A stretch of 64,000 nt of DNA, taken from Rhodosorus marinus (Eukaryota; Rhodophyta; Stylonematophyceae; Stylonematales; Stylonemataceae). The notes below the pieces were generated by a model. It did not search any database. It saw nothing but the letters and a program-made list of their open reading frames with translations, and was not told the DNA's origin. Each line of letters opens with the position of its first letter. The stretch's first letter is position 1. The position numbers were made by a program, and so were the translations under genes. The DNA lies in contig JAMWBK010000013.1 of assembly GCA_029953675.1 (NCBI GenBank), forward strand, positions 434,001 to 498,000. Reading direction: 5' to 3'. This document shows, in pieces, positions 24,301 to 36,345 of the stretch.

Positions 24301-26396
24301 AAGACGCGTGATTGAGGAGGGGGCAATAGGAATATGAGTTTATCGGAAGAAAATGAGATGATTTTACATATTCAGTACTACAAGAGAAAAAGCAGGTATG
24401 TATGATTGAAATGTACTTCCAATCGAAGAAAACGAAGGGATTCAAAATATTCAATAGTACGAAACAAGCGGAAAGTAAGTATTCTCAAAATTATCAGGCC
24501 AAAGTTCCCCTTTTCGGGAATATTTTGAAATCCAATCAGCTTTAGGAACAATGCGAGGAATTAAATAATTGACTCATATTGTACTCATTTTATGGGCCAT
24601 CATGAGTTCGAATACTTTTCCTTGGAATAAGTATTCAATTCGCTGCTCCAGGAAAAAAACCAAAAGCGGTGTAAAAAATACGAATTTCATTTCTTCCGAC
24701 GTCGAGCCTTACCGCCAACTCCGAGCGAGAAGGCATTAGTGGAAATCAGATCCTGAGAGAAATGCTTTTTTCTTTATTAAGTCTGCGGTTTGCGGTTAGG
24801 GCACACTTAATTCCAAGTCGGCAAGGCGATTGCACGCTTGATGCCCCAGGGATAGCCAACACAACAACGCGTCGTTTCGACGGTTTGGAGTTGTTGCTTC
24901 CTCGAGTATTGACTATTCTATATCGCTGTCGCTTGTCAGGGGGTGGTTCTAAAAACCTACATTTTCCGAACATGCTCACTACGTTCATCACTCGAATTTC
25001 TTGATTCTTGCCCTAGTACGTGTTAGCCTAACCGCGAAACCATTTTTTCCTAAACGAACGGACCAAAGTCTATCACATTGGTCGAGGTCATTTTTCGGGA
25101 GTCCCAAATACGGCGCCGGAGGCAGCCACATTATGGTCTTAAGAAGACACCCGGAGCCCAGGAAACTTTTTTTCTATTCCAGTTCCCTCCGAAATTGTAT
25201 CATGAAATAGTTACATTTTGAAAGAGATTCAGTAGAATACATTTCCTTGAATGGTTGGTTTCAGGTACACGAGTTTGAGCCGCGGTAGATTATGTAGTTC
25301 CCCCATCGCCGAGAGCATCGTGTAAAGCTGAGGGGTGACTAGGCTTGCCAAGCATACGTGGAAAAGGTTACCGCGGCACCTACTGTACTTGACACTAGTA
25401 CACAGGGTGAGTTGACACCCTACCTTCGCATCAATTCTTCCGGAACTTGATTTGAACGCAGCAACTTCTCACCTAAACTGAATTCGAGGTCCAGAGATTT
25501 GCCAAAACCAGCTTTCGCGGCGATTAGAATGTTTATTTATCTTTTTTAAGAAGCGTCTACTACGCACTACCTCCTACCCCCTAGGTGGGCGGACTTTGAA
25601 AATACACTGCGGCTCGGTCTGAAGCAGCACTCTCCTCTGCCGAAAAAATGTTCACAAATCTTTTTGTACTGGACCTGGTAACCGGCGAGTCTGGGACGAC
25701 TTTTTCTGAGACTCTGCTTATTGGAACGCGCGATCTCGAAATCCCCATCCATATCACCCATGTTTCCTAGATTTTTCAACATGTCGAATAGGGAAGAAGT
25801 TCACCGCTCTCTGCAGCACCGCAAAAAAACCCGGTAGTACTAGCTCTTCCCGAGTAGATGGCCGGACTGACCAAAATTTTAATAATTTTTTTTTCGCGAG
25901 GTTGTGCTACTGGTTTATGGTGACTAGAAAATACTATGGGCGGGTTTCCCTCCGGTTCAGTACCGATGTGCCTGGGGAGCTAGAAGAGATGCGCAGTTTT
26001 CAGTCATCATATGACGTCTTCAATCAAATGTTCTAGACGTTTCCTTAAATGTTTGAATTTTCTTCGTTCAAATTTCTAATTATGAGCGGGGGTGGAGGGG
26101 GGTTGGAAAGCAGAGGGCTTGCCCGGGTTGTCCAGGGTGGAGAGTTTCTTCTGCAGAATGGTTGGGGGGGGGGTTCGCACCGGCGAACCGAAGAGTTTCT
26201 CTAATTCCAATAACGTTTTTACCAATCTGTGCAGTTCTTTCCACGAGAATTTTTTGTTGGGGTGGCTCTGCTAACAGGGGATAGAATTATCGAAAGAAAA
26301 GTCCAGGAGGTACCTTCGGGCAGACAGCGAGGTAAAAGGGCGAAAAAGGTACACAGAGCCACATATACACGCATACACACAAACCCTCCCACTCCG

Positions 26397-26428
26397 TCTC
26401 TCTCTCTCTCTCTCTCCCTCTCTCTCTC
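26397..26428. repeat. TC microsatellite
   Basis: The run of TC dinucleotides has one interruption (CCC). It creates spurious Ser-Leu or Arg-Glu frames on both strands. Confidence 0.95.
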
Positions 26429-27321
26429 GGGAAAGTCCGACATTGGTGGTGAACCAAGGGGAAGGCCCTTGGTTCTCGATCCCGGTTTTTTCCTGGGGGG
26501 GTTTTGTTTGGACAATTTTTGTTTTTATGAAGCTCACCCCCAGTTCATGTTTTATTTGTAATTTGTTTATTTATGAAGAGAGTCGTTCAGGTTTTTCCTT
26601 CTAGTCCTTTGTTGCCTTATTTCCGTCCAGAGAGCCTTTCTCTGGTTCCGGTCCTACTAATTTTCAGGGGGCGCAAGTTGGGCCCCCCTGGCGAAAAGTA
26701 AGTTTCTTTTGCACGCCCTTTGACATCGCCTCGAGGCCTTGTTTTCTCGTTCGCGCCTCTGGTCTCTCTGTCTGCTGCTCTGTGTGTGGTTTTTATTTTT
26801 TCTAATTTTGTTGAACGCGGCTGGCTGGCGCTCTCCCCCATGTCTTTTCCAAAGTTTTGGAGATGAAATTCTTGCTCTCATCCATTTGTGGTGCAACTAG
26901 GGAAATTCCAAAGAATCAGCAAACCCAGTGCGATAACTGAGCAACGGGTTTTTTATTCGATAGAGGCCGCTTTAGTTATGTTGCATATGTCCCTCGCCCT
27001 CACCTTACCAATACTGCAGTTCACTTCGTCGGGCTATTATTGAAGAAAATGATGAGCTCTTCGTTCGTAGGGACTAGAGGGCGGGACGAGGTGGACGGGC
27101 AGGCACACTGTGGCGAACGAGCGCGGCGGGCGGTTGGATGTGGTTGAGCACAAGAGGATGGAATGGGCGATTTCAACTCCGCACAGGTGTGGGGCAGAGT
27201 AGTGCTCTCTTTGAATTTCCGTCTCTGGGAGAAGTGGCGTCACGGGAGGTCTCGGTAGTCGGTTCCAAAGCTGATTTAGACCTGTCACTAACGACGGCGT
27301 GCTAGATCTTCCTGCGGTTGG

Positions 27322-27831
27322 ATGCGGGTGGATGACCAGCTCATGTTTCACGAAAGTGGCCTAACCTCGTTCGGTGTCCCTGGTTGCCAGATGAGTAGAA
27401 TTCCAATAGACTCATTACTAAACGAACAGGACCACGAGGAGGCTAACGCGGAGGAAACTGAAGCTTCGCCTTCGCCTCGCTCTGCAAAGGCATCTGCCAA
27501 AAAGTCGAGGACCAGGTGGAGCGCGGAAGAGGACGAACAGCTTCGGACTCTAGTGGAGAAGCATGGAGAGGGCAATTGGGATTTCTTGGCCTCGTTTTTC
27601 TCAACAGGCCGAACGGGAAGGCAACTTAGAGCGAGATGGAAGAACAACCTGGATCCCCGCCTCGTCCGATCTGTATGGACGTCAGAAGAGGACGCCAGGC
27701 TCCTGTACGGGCGAGCGCAAGGAGATTCATGGAGTTCTCTAGCGAGATCGTTCCCCGGTCGCTGCGATAACGATCTCAAGAACAGGTTCTATCAACTACA
27801 ACGTGGCCCCGGATCCAGTAAGCTCAGATGA
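27322..27831 (+). CDS. R2R3-type MYB transcription factor (two SANT repeats)
   Basis: A single exon of 169 residues. A second ATG at 27391 (MSRIPIDSLL) would give 146 residues and is equally plausible. After an acidic, Ser/Ala-rich N-terminus come two MYB repeats. The first is W-x-AEEDEQL...GNWDFLASFF...QLRARWKNNLDP, with the regular spaced tryptophans. The second is VWTSEEDARLL...SWSSLARSFPGRCDNDLKNRFYQ, with the last tryptophan replaced by phenylalanine, which is tolerated in the family. The linker N-x-L-D-P and the ending GRCDNDLKNRF match the R2 and R3 repeats of plant and protist MYBs, so sequence-specific DNA binding in the nucleus is expected. The protein stops about 15 residues after the second repeat, so no long activation domain is visible. 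Confidence 0.9.
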   Translation: MRVDDQLMFHESGLTSFGVPGCQMSRIPIDSLLNEQDHEEANAEETEASPSPRSAKASAKKSRTRWSAEEDEQLRTLVEKHGEGNWDFLASFFSTGRTGRQLRARWKNNLDPRLVRSVWTSEEDARLLYGRAQGDSWSSLARSFPGRCDNDLKNRFYQLQRGPGSSKLR

Positions 27832-27950
27832 CACTGAATGACGATAGGATTGATAACGCCCTCCATCGAATGCTTACAGTGACACGCGCGGTGTCTGCGC
27901 TGTTCGAATAGCCTCGAAGACCTCTGTTTTTGGGACCTGCTTGCACGGAG

Positions 27951-28069
27951 AATGGATACCCTGCAGCAATGGATACCCTGCAACAATGGATACCCTGCAA
28001 CAATGGATACCCTGCAACAATGGATACCCTGCAACAATGGATACCCTGCAACAATGGATACCCTGCAAC
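27951..28069. repeat. 17-bp minisatellite, seven units
   Basis: Seven perfect head-to-tail units begin at 27951, 27968, 27985, 28002, 28019, 28036 and 28053. The consensus is AATGGATACCCTGCAAC; the first unit reads GC instead of AC at the end. Because 17 is not a multiple of three, the array is open in several frames and produces spurious repetitive proteins. Confidence 0.97.
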
Positions 28070-29341
28070 ACAACTAGTATTTACCCGCCTGCTTCAGGGT
28101 GAAACAAAACGCAGAGTCGATGCACTCTTGCATAGCAACTGGCGCAGGAGTTCCATCTATGCTGTAATATTTGAACATGACTAGCCCGTGAGAGGTGGGA
28201 GCTGCTAACTTTTTTTCCTTCGGGCTTGCTGAACTTGATTCCACGGCCGTAAAGCTGCCACGCCTGGTTTTTGAGGCTACTCTGGAAAAAGGCGCCTCGC
28301 TTTTGGTGGCCCCCAAGCTATGGGATATGCGCCCGCTTGACGCTTAAGAGATGTATAATTCGAGAACTAGTATGTACGGAAGATGTATATCTACCAATAT
28401 GACAGGTGGTATCACCCAGTCGATGGGTCTCAATGGCAAAATGCGCATCAACTTGCTCACTTTGTTTAGGATTCTATAGCACAAATCAAGCCGGGACAAG
28501 TGTTTCAATATTGTTAGGCACTTGTCGCTGATGGATACTTGGCTACCCGTTTTCCCGGTGGGAGCAAATGATGGGCTCTGGACCTTCCGAGTAAAGGAAA
28601 TCTATCAACTTTTGTTTCAGGGTTCAGCACCAGCTTTTAAATAGAGCCAAAGTGCTACGTCTGCTGCTGAGATATCCAAAGCGGCATCTTCCCAAATCCA
28701 GCCGAGACCAATCAGCGCGTTGTTTTCGTGCAAGTCAAGATTGTGTCCCTGGGACAAAGCATTTGTCATTTGTTGTAATCGAAACCGCTCTCGTGCTCAT
28801 ACATGCACATCCACAAGCGGTACTTGTCAGTGCTCGGCGCTGCGAGATAAGTGTATCCGACGCTGGCCTATTGGAGTGATTCTCATCCTCTCGTGGTTCT
28901 GGAGTGGATAGAGACTCTCATACTTCGTGTAGGTCGTCCAATTCAAGGCGGAATCATCTTTTCACCTCGAGGTTTCACGAGAAGAGTTAACCTCGCACCA
29001 AACCGCACGAATTTCGTCCCGCCTATGGAACGTGACTGGAACAGGCCCAGCTCGCTCAGCAACGCTTCTGGAGTTAGGGCCCCCCCTCAAGCGGATCTGG
29101 ATTTTCATTCTGTGAGCCAATCGGGGTATTGGCAAATCTCTTTTCCTTTTTGCACATGTTGGTTTGAGGATGCTATGCTTTTTCATGACTGATACCGAGG
29201 GTTTCGCGCGAGGCTTACTTCCGAGTACACGGGTTCAGGCTTGGCTACCGGGGTCGTTCAAGTCCCCCTCTGTTCTGCCGAAGGCTGCTTGCAATTGGCG
29301 CTTGGGGGAACTATCGGCTGTCATCTTCGTAATGAGAAGAC
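28070..29341. other. Unassigned region with coding-like minus-strand segments
   Basis: No complete gene can be built. On the minus strand some pieces read like protein. One is about 28890-28790 (GYTYLAAPSTDKYRLWMCMY then EHESGFDYN). Another is about 28750-28640 (ALIGLGWIWED then AADVALWLYLKAGAE), which faintly resembles a Sel1-like repeat. A third is 28316-28074. The frames do not join by obvious splice sites, so this may be a decayed or misread gene. Confidence 0.3.
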
Positions 29342-31828
29342 ATGGGTGACGTCAGTTCCAGAAAGTTGAGAGTAGCAGTGATCGGAGGCGGTCTCTCCGG
29401 ACTTTCGGCCGCCTACGAGCTTGGGAAAAACCCGCTCCTTCACGTTGACTTATTTGAGAAAAGCGATCACCTCGGGGGAATAGTGACTACCACAGAGAAG
29501 GACGGGTTTCTCTTTGAGCTTGGTCCGCAGTCTATGAACTCGAAACACGACGAGGTACGATAAAAAGCTCTGCAAAAACTATCTGGCTTTCTCAGAATTG
29601 GATAGCGGCGTTCAAACGTTGCCTGCTCCAACGACTGATATTCGCGCCATCGCTCCGGCAATACCTCAATACTGCAGGTGGAAGAAATCATTCGCGATCT
29701 GGGTCTAGTCTCAAACAAGGTCTTCCGATCCGGTGGAAAATCGGTGAAGACTCTGATCATTCGAGATGGCAAACCGGTGGAGCTCAAGCTCAGCCCTAGC
29801 GGCTTCTTTTCGAGCAAGCTATTGTCTTTCAGGGCCAAACTTTTCCTCTTCTTGGAGCCGTTCAAGAGGAAGTCTAAAAGCACAGACCTTTCCATAGACG
29901 AGTTCAGCGCACATCGGTTTGGCAGGGAGGTACTTGGAGCACGAACTCATCTCTTCCGAAACTCCAGAGCGGAAGAATTCACGATCATGGATGCTCTCTG
30001 ATTCCTAAGACTCGGTAGTCAGACGCCTACGGAGAGTTTGCGAATCTTACCAGGTGCCCCCGTCACTGTTTCGTTCTGTTGTCCCTAGACTACTGACTAT
30101 CTCGTCGACCCGATGATGTCTGGAGTGAACGGAGGCTCACTGCGCACTCTGTCTGCGAAGTATGCGTTGCCGACTGCCTGGATTGCAGAACAGACCAAAG
30201 GCTCGGTCATACTGGGTATGTTAGGCGCCAAGAAAAAACACCCACGAAAATATCCATCGAAGCTCCTCCGCGAGACAATGAGCTTTGAACAAGGCCTCAA
30301 GGTGAGTGCAAGCATTTGGGATCTCGACGTTCAATAGATGTGAATGGGCTGGGCGCGCATCAATGCTCCATCCAGGACCCTGACCTTTGGTTCTCATGTA
30401 TCGATCTCTTCGAAGGTCTTGCCGGACACCCTCGCAGAGAAATCGAAGGCGTTCATTCACAAGAAGAGAGAAGTAAAGAGACTTTGCTTGCAAGAGGATG
30501 GACGGTGGGTAAGGGTATGACCGAACAATCGGGGTTTGTTTTAAGCTTGTGGATTTATCCCGACCATCTTCACTGGCGTTCTCTTCTAAAATCGGCAGAA
30601 TTCATTTTTGTTTATTTCCTGCTCTCAACAATGACCCAAGGATGTGGGGCATTGGAGCCCTTACGACGCGGTTATATCCACTGCACCGACCTATTCGTTG
30701 CAGCAGATCTCGACCTGTAGAAACACAAGGCTGCGAGAGCTTCTCAGCGACCTTTCCACGCTTTCGTATTCCGCAATAAGCATCCTCTTCTTGGTTCGTA
30801 CGGCCATTGAACGTGGAGGTTTTGAGTCTGCACCCGCATCTAACCATGAGGTCGCCGTTGACCTGTTGCAGGGATTCAAGGACGTAACTTCGCGAATTCC
30901 TCTGACTGGTTTCGGATGCCTGGCTCCCACGAGAGAGTCTCGGAGTTTTCTTGGAATGACATTCACCACATCTAGCTTTGAGGTAGGTCAAAAGTAGCTG
31001 GTGCCTCCCCGCCAGGGCTCGGTGCCGTGGTCGTAACAGTCGCCGTCCGAGAGGCTCAGAGATATCCTGTACCCGATCTAGCGAGTAGAAAGCAGCTGAT
31101 TACTTGCGCTTCAAACGGGAAATTGTACACAGGGTAGAACTCCTGAGGGAGGCATCGGCGTGAATGTTTTCTTAGGTGGTGGACACAACCCCAAACAAGC
31201 CCGCTTCTCCCAGGATGAAGCAGTCGCAATGGCGAGACATGAGCTACATGAGGTACAGTTTCAACGCAGCTTTCCGTCGTGAATCTTCCGCCGCTTGGTG
31301 TTTCTATGCCCAGTGGACGTGGAAACTGCTCTGATCAAAATGTCCTGCTTTTTTTTTTCGCCGCCAGTTGTTTGGGATCGAGAAAGCTCCGCAGACAGTG
31401 GCATATCGACAATGGCTGCGGGCTATCCCGCAGTACGAGTTGGGGTACGTGTTCAACTCTACAGTGTGGACGTTGGGGTGTAGGATCACCGGTGTGACCT
31501 GTTTAGATACGAGTTCTGAGGTAACTTGTTGTGTTTTCGCTCTGTTCCCCAGGTATGAGCACTACGAGTCGTCATTGAACGCAGCCGAAGAAGAGTTCCC
31601 GGGGTTGTTTTTTGCTGGTAATTACAGAGACGTACGCTTTTTCCCAAAAGTTCCGCGTTTGATATTTGCCATCTTGCAGCGGAGAGATGAGTCTTTCTCG
31701 TATAAGAGTTTTGCTCACCTATCGTTTTCGACTGCCATCAGGGCATTGGAGTCCCAGATGCGATTCGTTCTGGAGTTATTGCTGCAAAGCGAGTTAATAA
31801 ATTCCAAGAACCAGCTGAAAGTCCGTAG
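29342..31828 (+). CDS. PPOX: Protoporphyrinogen oxidase
   Basis: Nine exons join to 491 residues: 29342-29554, 29678-29929, 30089-30301, 30416-30508, 30641-30982, 31133-31252, 31368-31444, 31553-31631 and 31742-31828. The enzyme oxidises protoporphyrinogen IX to protoporphyrin IX, the last step shared by haem and chlorophyll synthesis. The FAD dinucleotide motif VIGGGLSGLSAAYEL begins at residue 14. Later family landmarks are LFEKSDHLGG, FELGPQSM, MMSGVNGG, YDAVISTAP, IPLTGFGCLAP, GMTFTTSSFE, FAGNYRD and the C-terminal FAD-contact segment GVPDAIRSGVIAAKRV. The start is bounded by in-frame TAA and TGA directly upstream. Only 13 residues precede the FAD motif, so no transit peptide is visible unless an unseen upstream exon supplies one. 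The exon 4/5 junction (CGGTGG then GATGTG) is my least certain splice. Confidence 0.93.
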
Positions 31829-32339
31829 AGAAGTCTGAGATGAAGGCAACGTTCCCCATGCTGCTAGGGTGCACGAAGGTTGAAATTGTCATGTTCATTT
31901 GTGAACGGGAACGGCCCTCACGCTGTTTATTGCGCAGCTCGGAGCTGTGGTCTAGAGTATGTGATTCGTCTCGCCGTTGACGTTCAACGCGTCCGCTTCG
32001 TCTTTTTCTGATATGGCTTTCCTGTCACCTTCAGGGAACACTGTGCTTGGGCTATCTTGGTATCTGGTTGCGTTGTACTTGTAAATCCAACATCTTTTGA
32101 TCTGTCAACTGAATGTCAACCTTCCGACGTTCGTCTGCCTAGGTTCCCTCTCTGGCAATTCGAGTCGCAGAATACTTTTACTTGTGGTTCAACACATTTT
32201 GGGCATATTGCTCGCCACCAGAATGCTCCCTGTTTCTTTGCCCTCAGCCCTTGTCCTCGGAGTCCAGAGCCTTTCCGCGCACGAGCCCGTATGGCCTTGC
32301 TAGCGACTTTCAGCATGACACAGAGCCCGTCGCGAAAGC

Positions 32340-33488
32340 TTAGGACCTAGCGATTTCCATGACGATCTTCCCCATTGTCCCACCACTTTCTGCTAGCTCA
32401 ATTGCTCTCTTGTACTCGGCGAACGGTACTACTTGATGGATAATGGGCTTCATTTTTCCTGACGCCAGGTAGGGTGAAAGCCGTTCGTAGTAGTTCGTCT
32501 TCCCACCGTGTAACAAAAACGTGGCTCGGGGATCTCTTGCCGCAGCACCAGTAAGCTGCACGTATTTTCCGTCCTCAGCTAGAAGCGTTAGACACTTCTC
32601 TCCCTCACCGACAGTGTCCAGGATGAAATCGAACTTGTTTCCTTCTAGAGCTTGTACAAGATCTGTCGTTTTGTAGTCCACGACTTTATTCGCGCCAATC
32701 CTTCCCACCTCTTCCACCTTCGATGTTGAGGCTGTCGCGGCAATAAACTCTGAGTTTAGAACGTGCTTCGCTATTTGAACCATTGCCGATCCCACCCCTC
32801 CAGCACCACCCGTAATGAGAACCGAACGAGTTGACGCTGGATCTGCCATGTGAGAGAGTATTCATTCAATGCCATTGCAGAAGAGATTCCTCCCGAGTTA
32901 GATCTTCAGCGCTCATGGACGGGGACGAGTTGTTGCAAAACAACTTTACCGCTTCGCTCCACTGCTTCAATGCATGTGCCGAAAGTGACCCCTACACAAC
33001 CCGCGATAGCGGGGTCCAATCCTTCGGGCAGGGCGGCTATTGTGTCCTCATAGACGTTTGCGTACTCCGCCCATGCTCCAAACTGTTGAGGTCTATGTGG
33101 TTGTCGCTGCATATTTCCGAATACTTTCTGTCCAACAGAAAACTTTTCTGCGCCTGGGCCGACTCTCACAACCTCACCACAAAGATCGTACCCATCCACG
33201 ACGGGGAAAACGTCGGGAGGACTGATAAGGTCAAGCACAACAACAGTATTTGAGCCCCGGTTTAGCGCGAGGGATCCACACCATTATCATATTATTGTTA
33301 ATCGGAAGTCTCACTCACCCACCAATCACGGTCAGCATTATCCTACGCCGCAGAGAATCGATTGGGTTCACGGAAGTCGTGAACACCTTGACCAAGACTT
33401 GTCCCTCGTCCAATGGGGGTAGCTCAAAATCGGCCTTCAGGTCATAAGTGTCCAAGTCTCCCGTTTCAGAACGAACGAGAGCCCTCAT
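32340..33488 (-). CDS. Zinc-independent quinone oxidoreductase-like MDR protein
   Basis: Minus-strand exons 33488-33319, 33221-32950 and 32842-32340 join to 314 residues; introns of 97 and 107 bp are in phase. This is a medium-chain dehydrogenase/reductase of the quinone-oxidoreductase type. The N-terminal GroES-like domain has VFTTSVNPIDSLRRR and GYDLCGEVVRVG. The Rossmann domain has VLITGGAGGVGSAMVQIAK for NAD(P)H binding, VDYKTTD and FDFILDTVGE. The C-terminus ends with GTMGKIVMEI, as in other members. The structural and catalytic zinc ligands of alcohol dehydrogenases are absent. It probably reduces quinones or alpha,beta-unsaturated carbonyls with NADPH in the cytosol; the actual substrate is unknown. 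It converges with protoporphyrinogen oxidase, about 0.5 kb apart. Confidence 0.9.
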
Positions 33489-36345
33489 TATTCTCTGTCT
33501 CTGCTGCGGACGAGAAGTGAGATCCGCGCTACAAGAGCCTGTGTTCCTCCCCTCCGAACAATCTCCGGATCAATACCGGCGGTGACGCTAGTTACGATAC
33601 GATCAACTCGTCTCGATCCTAATTCTTCGCTAAGCTATTGCAGCTACCCCCCGTCTGAACATCCAGCAGCCCCTCAACTCTAACGCAACAGGTGTAGAGT
33701 GCCTGCAAATAAATACAGCCATTGAACACCCCACTGCATTCGCTCCCTGTCCCAAAAAATGTTGAGCATAGCATCTTACCTTCACTGGGCCAAGTTTCGC
33801 AATCAAGATACGATCCAATCAGTAAATTTTTTTTCCGTTGACTAAGCTGCATGCTACCCCTCCCTCCCCCCCCGCCCACGTACATTAAATCAATCCATTC
33901 GCGCTTGTTTTGGGAGGGACTAAGGGGAATGCGGAGAGTGCCCTTAATGGTGTGTTTTTTAACGCAAACAGTATATTCCCAATCCCTTGCTGATTGATAG
34001 ATACAATAGATCTATCACCTTTTCTGTGATGTCATATAGATTCCAGGGTGGTTCGTTTCTGCGAACCTCGGCAAGGATGGAGATTCCTGTGATTGGATGT
34101 TAAGTTATGGATAGAAAGTAGTGATTGGAGATAAGTAGATAGAAGTCGCTTGATTCGCTGAAAGCCGAGGGTAAAAAATACAAAGAAAAAGGAAGAGACA
34201 GCTAGCTGTGTGTATGAGAAAAGGTTGGAGCGTCACACAGTGAGAAACCTGCTGGGGACAGGTAGGTTTTCCTGGGGGCTTCCAAGCGCTGAAATATCAA
34301 AATGATGAAATATCAAAAGACTGAAGCAAAAAAAAAGAACAACCCCACTTGCGTAATTGACAGGTGCATTTCTCTCATTTCCCTCCCTCCTCGTCAGGAG
34401 GCTGAAATACAGTCCAAGCTTATGGACGCTCCTGCGGCGTCCTGTTCAAAAAACACCAATGTATGCGGTGGTGGACGTATGCGCTCGTCGTTTATACCGA
34501 GCAGAATCTGCACGGAAGCCCGGCGGATCAGCGCCCGCTTCACAGCGAATATGCGCTGTGCAGCTGGGATGTCTTGGTCGAAAAGCCCGGTCTACGGACA
34601 GTTTTCAGGATGTTGACGAACGCCTGAATTGAAACTTGCTCTCTCGCCAACAACACGAAAAGTTTATTCGTCTGCGTTTCAGCACCCTCGCATCGGGCTT
34701 CGAGCCTCCCGATATTGTCAGGAGCCTAGCCACCTCCGCGGACCTTGACGGTTTCCTTTCCAGCCGGACTGGGTCCCAAGGCATCGCTTGGGGCCACGAA
34801 AGGGTCTTTTGAAACACATCCGTTCGCGGTCCGGGTCTGGCTGGAGCGCTGGCAATGTCATGCACCGGGTGGGCGGGAGTTTCCTCGGCATCCACTGTGG
34901 GATCAGCCGTATTTTCTGCAGGTAGCACACACCACCGTGTTCATCCGCTTGCTTGGACGGTACTCACCCGTCGGGAACTCGACCATGACTTGATTCGCAC
35001 TTACGTGGGAAAATTCGCGGGTGGAATCGTACTCCGCGTCGTCCAGTTCAGTAGTGCTTTCCAAGCTTCGCTATTGATCATTTTTTCCCATTGTTCGTGC
35101 GTTGCAAGAGCCACCAATTTTCCCTGCAACGCGAATCAATTCATGCAATCCAATCTCGAGCGTACGGCGCCTTGACACCTTCTGAGAAACCATGCCACGA
35201 TCGGCTGTGAAAATTAGGGACTCTCTGAAAAACCCACTTTTAGAGGCTACGCTTGGATTGCACGAACCGTCCCGGAAGACGAACCATCAGCGCAATTCAT
35301 AGGTGCAATCGAAGCCCCAGTACGGTCCAATTTGTCACTGTGGTCTAGTATATATATCCCCAGCAGCGGGAATTCGATTGATGCGCACGGAGTGCAATCG
35401 CCTTCAGCTTTGCTGTTCGATGACAGTTGCTGTGGACGCTACAGATTTTCAGATTCCCTGGTGATCATGGCATATGATGAGATTATCACAGCGTAAGGAA
35501 ATCGAACGCGTACACTTCTTTGGTGCAGAGCCATCTTTCTCGACTCGCGAACACGAAAGGAGGAAAAATTCCGGTTTTAACCCAGCGCTCCCTCATCTTT
35601 TCGTTGGAGGATGCGCATGTTCGTCGGATGGGACTCAAGCCCAGGTGACGCACGCCAATCGAATGACATTGTCCGTTGTTGCTTAGTAACTACCTCCAGC
35701 TGAGGGAGGGTCGTTTATGTTTCTGGGCTCCCTGCGCCTTACGAATCTGTTCTGCTTGTCTTGGCAACCTCAGGCCAACCTCCAGCACGGTTAGGTCTGC
35801 ATTAGGTCCCAAGAATTCACAGTGATGCTTGTGTCCGTGCACCTGTGGACTCAGAAAAAAGAAAAACCCAATCTGTGGCTGTCATGAGCTTCTGTGACAC
35901 ACATCCATCACCTAGCACGTCCTCTTTGCCGCTCCTGCTTCAAGAAGTCAGGAGCCGGAAAAGTTTTTACGAGTTCCAGCCGCTTCATTGTGAACAGCAG
36001 GTCCAGCCTCCTACTGTAGGCCGTATATAAGTCTCTACATACGAGTGCACGAAGCTCAACAGAGAATCCAGGCCAGGCGGCATTCTCAACTCCGATTGAT
36101 CTGATCTGGACGAGGTGACACTGGCATGCCTTAGACTTGCCATTGATGCTAGCAAGAAGCGTTCAGCACGCTTTGTCTTTGTCTTCTTGATCTCTAGTCT
36201 ACATTGGATGGATTTACTCGCATAGCCTGAAGCGCACGCTTGTCTACGTTCATCCGCAACTACACATCTGCCAAATATCCTGGCCAGTAGAGTACTTTTC
36301 CTAGTGTTACAAGAAGCTCGTTCGTCTGCGGCTACATCAAATAAG
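33489..36345. other. Mostly unassigned region with one exon-like segment
   Basis: No complete gene is supported. On the minus strand 35123-35005 reads like a true exon: it contains KLVALATHEQWEKMINSEAW and ALLNWTTRS, with an upstream TTGCAG acceptor and a GTAAGT donor. A further frame at 34928-34605 (ENTADPTVDAEE onward) may belong to it, but the phases did not match in my hands. A TATA-like run (TATATATA) lies near 35350. Otherwise there are simple C-runs and AT-rich tracts. Confidence 0.35.

Larger units (their letters stand above)
20256..27321. other. 7-kb gene-poor region
   Basis: I find no gene in these 7 kb. Open frames are short and carry no recognisable motifs, and no exon chain could be built. 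The region has AT-rich blocks, several G- or C-runs (for example near 22211, 23830 and 26162), a perfect hairpin at 21288 and a TC microsatellite at 26397. A non-coding RNA or a strongly intron-split gene cannot be excluded. Confidence 0.45.

Noticed and set aside
26219-26561. Ser/Leu and Arg/Glu repeat frames
   Set aside because: They are produced by the TC microsatellite at 26397-26428.
27951-28069. CRISPR-like array
   Set aside because: Units are contiguous 17-mers with no spacers, in a eukaryotic context.
27824-28073. Repetitive Cys-rich or Asn/Gln-rich proteins in several frames
   Set aside because: They are translations of the 17-bp minisatellite and have no gene structure.
35345-35686. 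A gene driven by the TATATATA word near 35350
   Set aside because: The downstream open frame is short, without motif or splice support.
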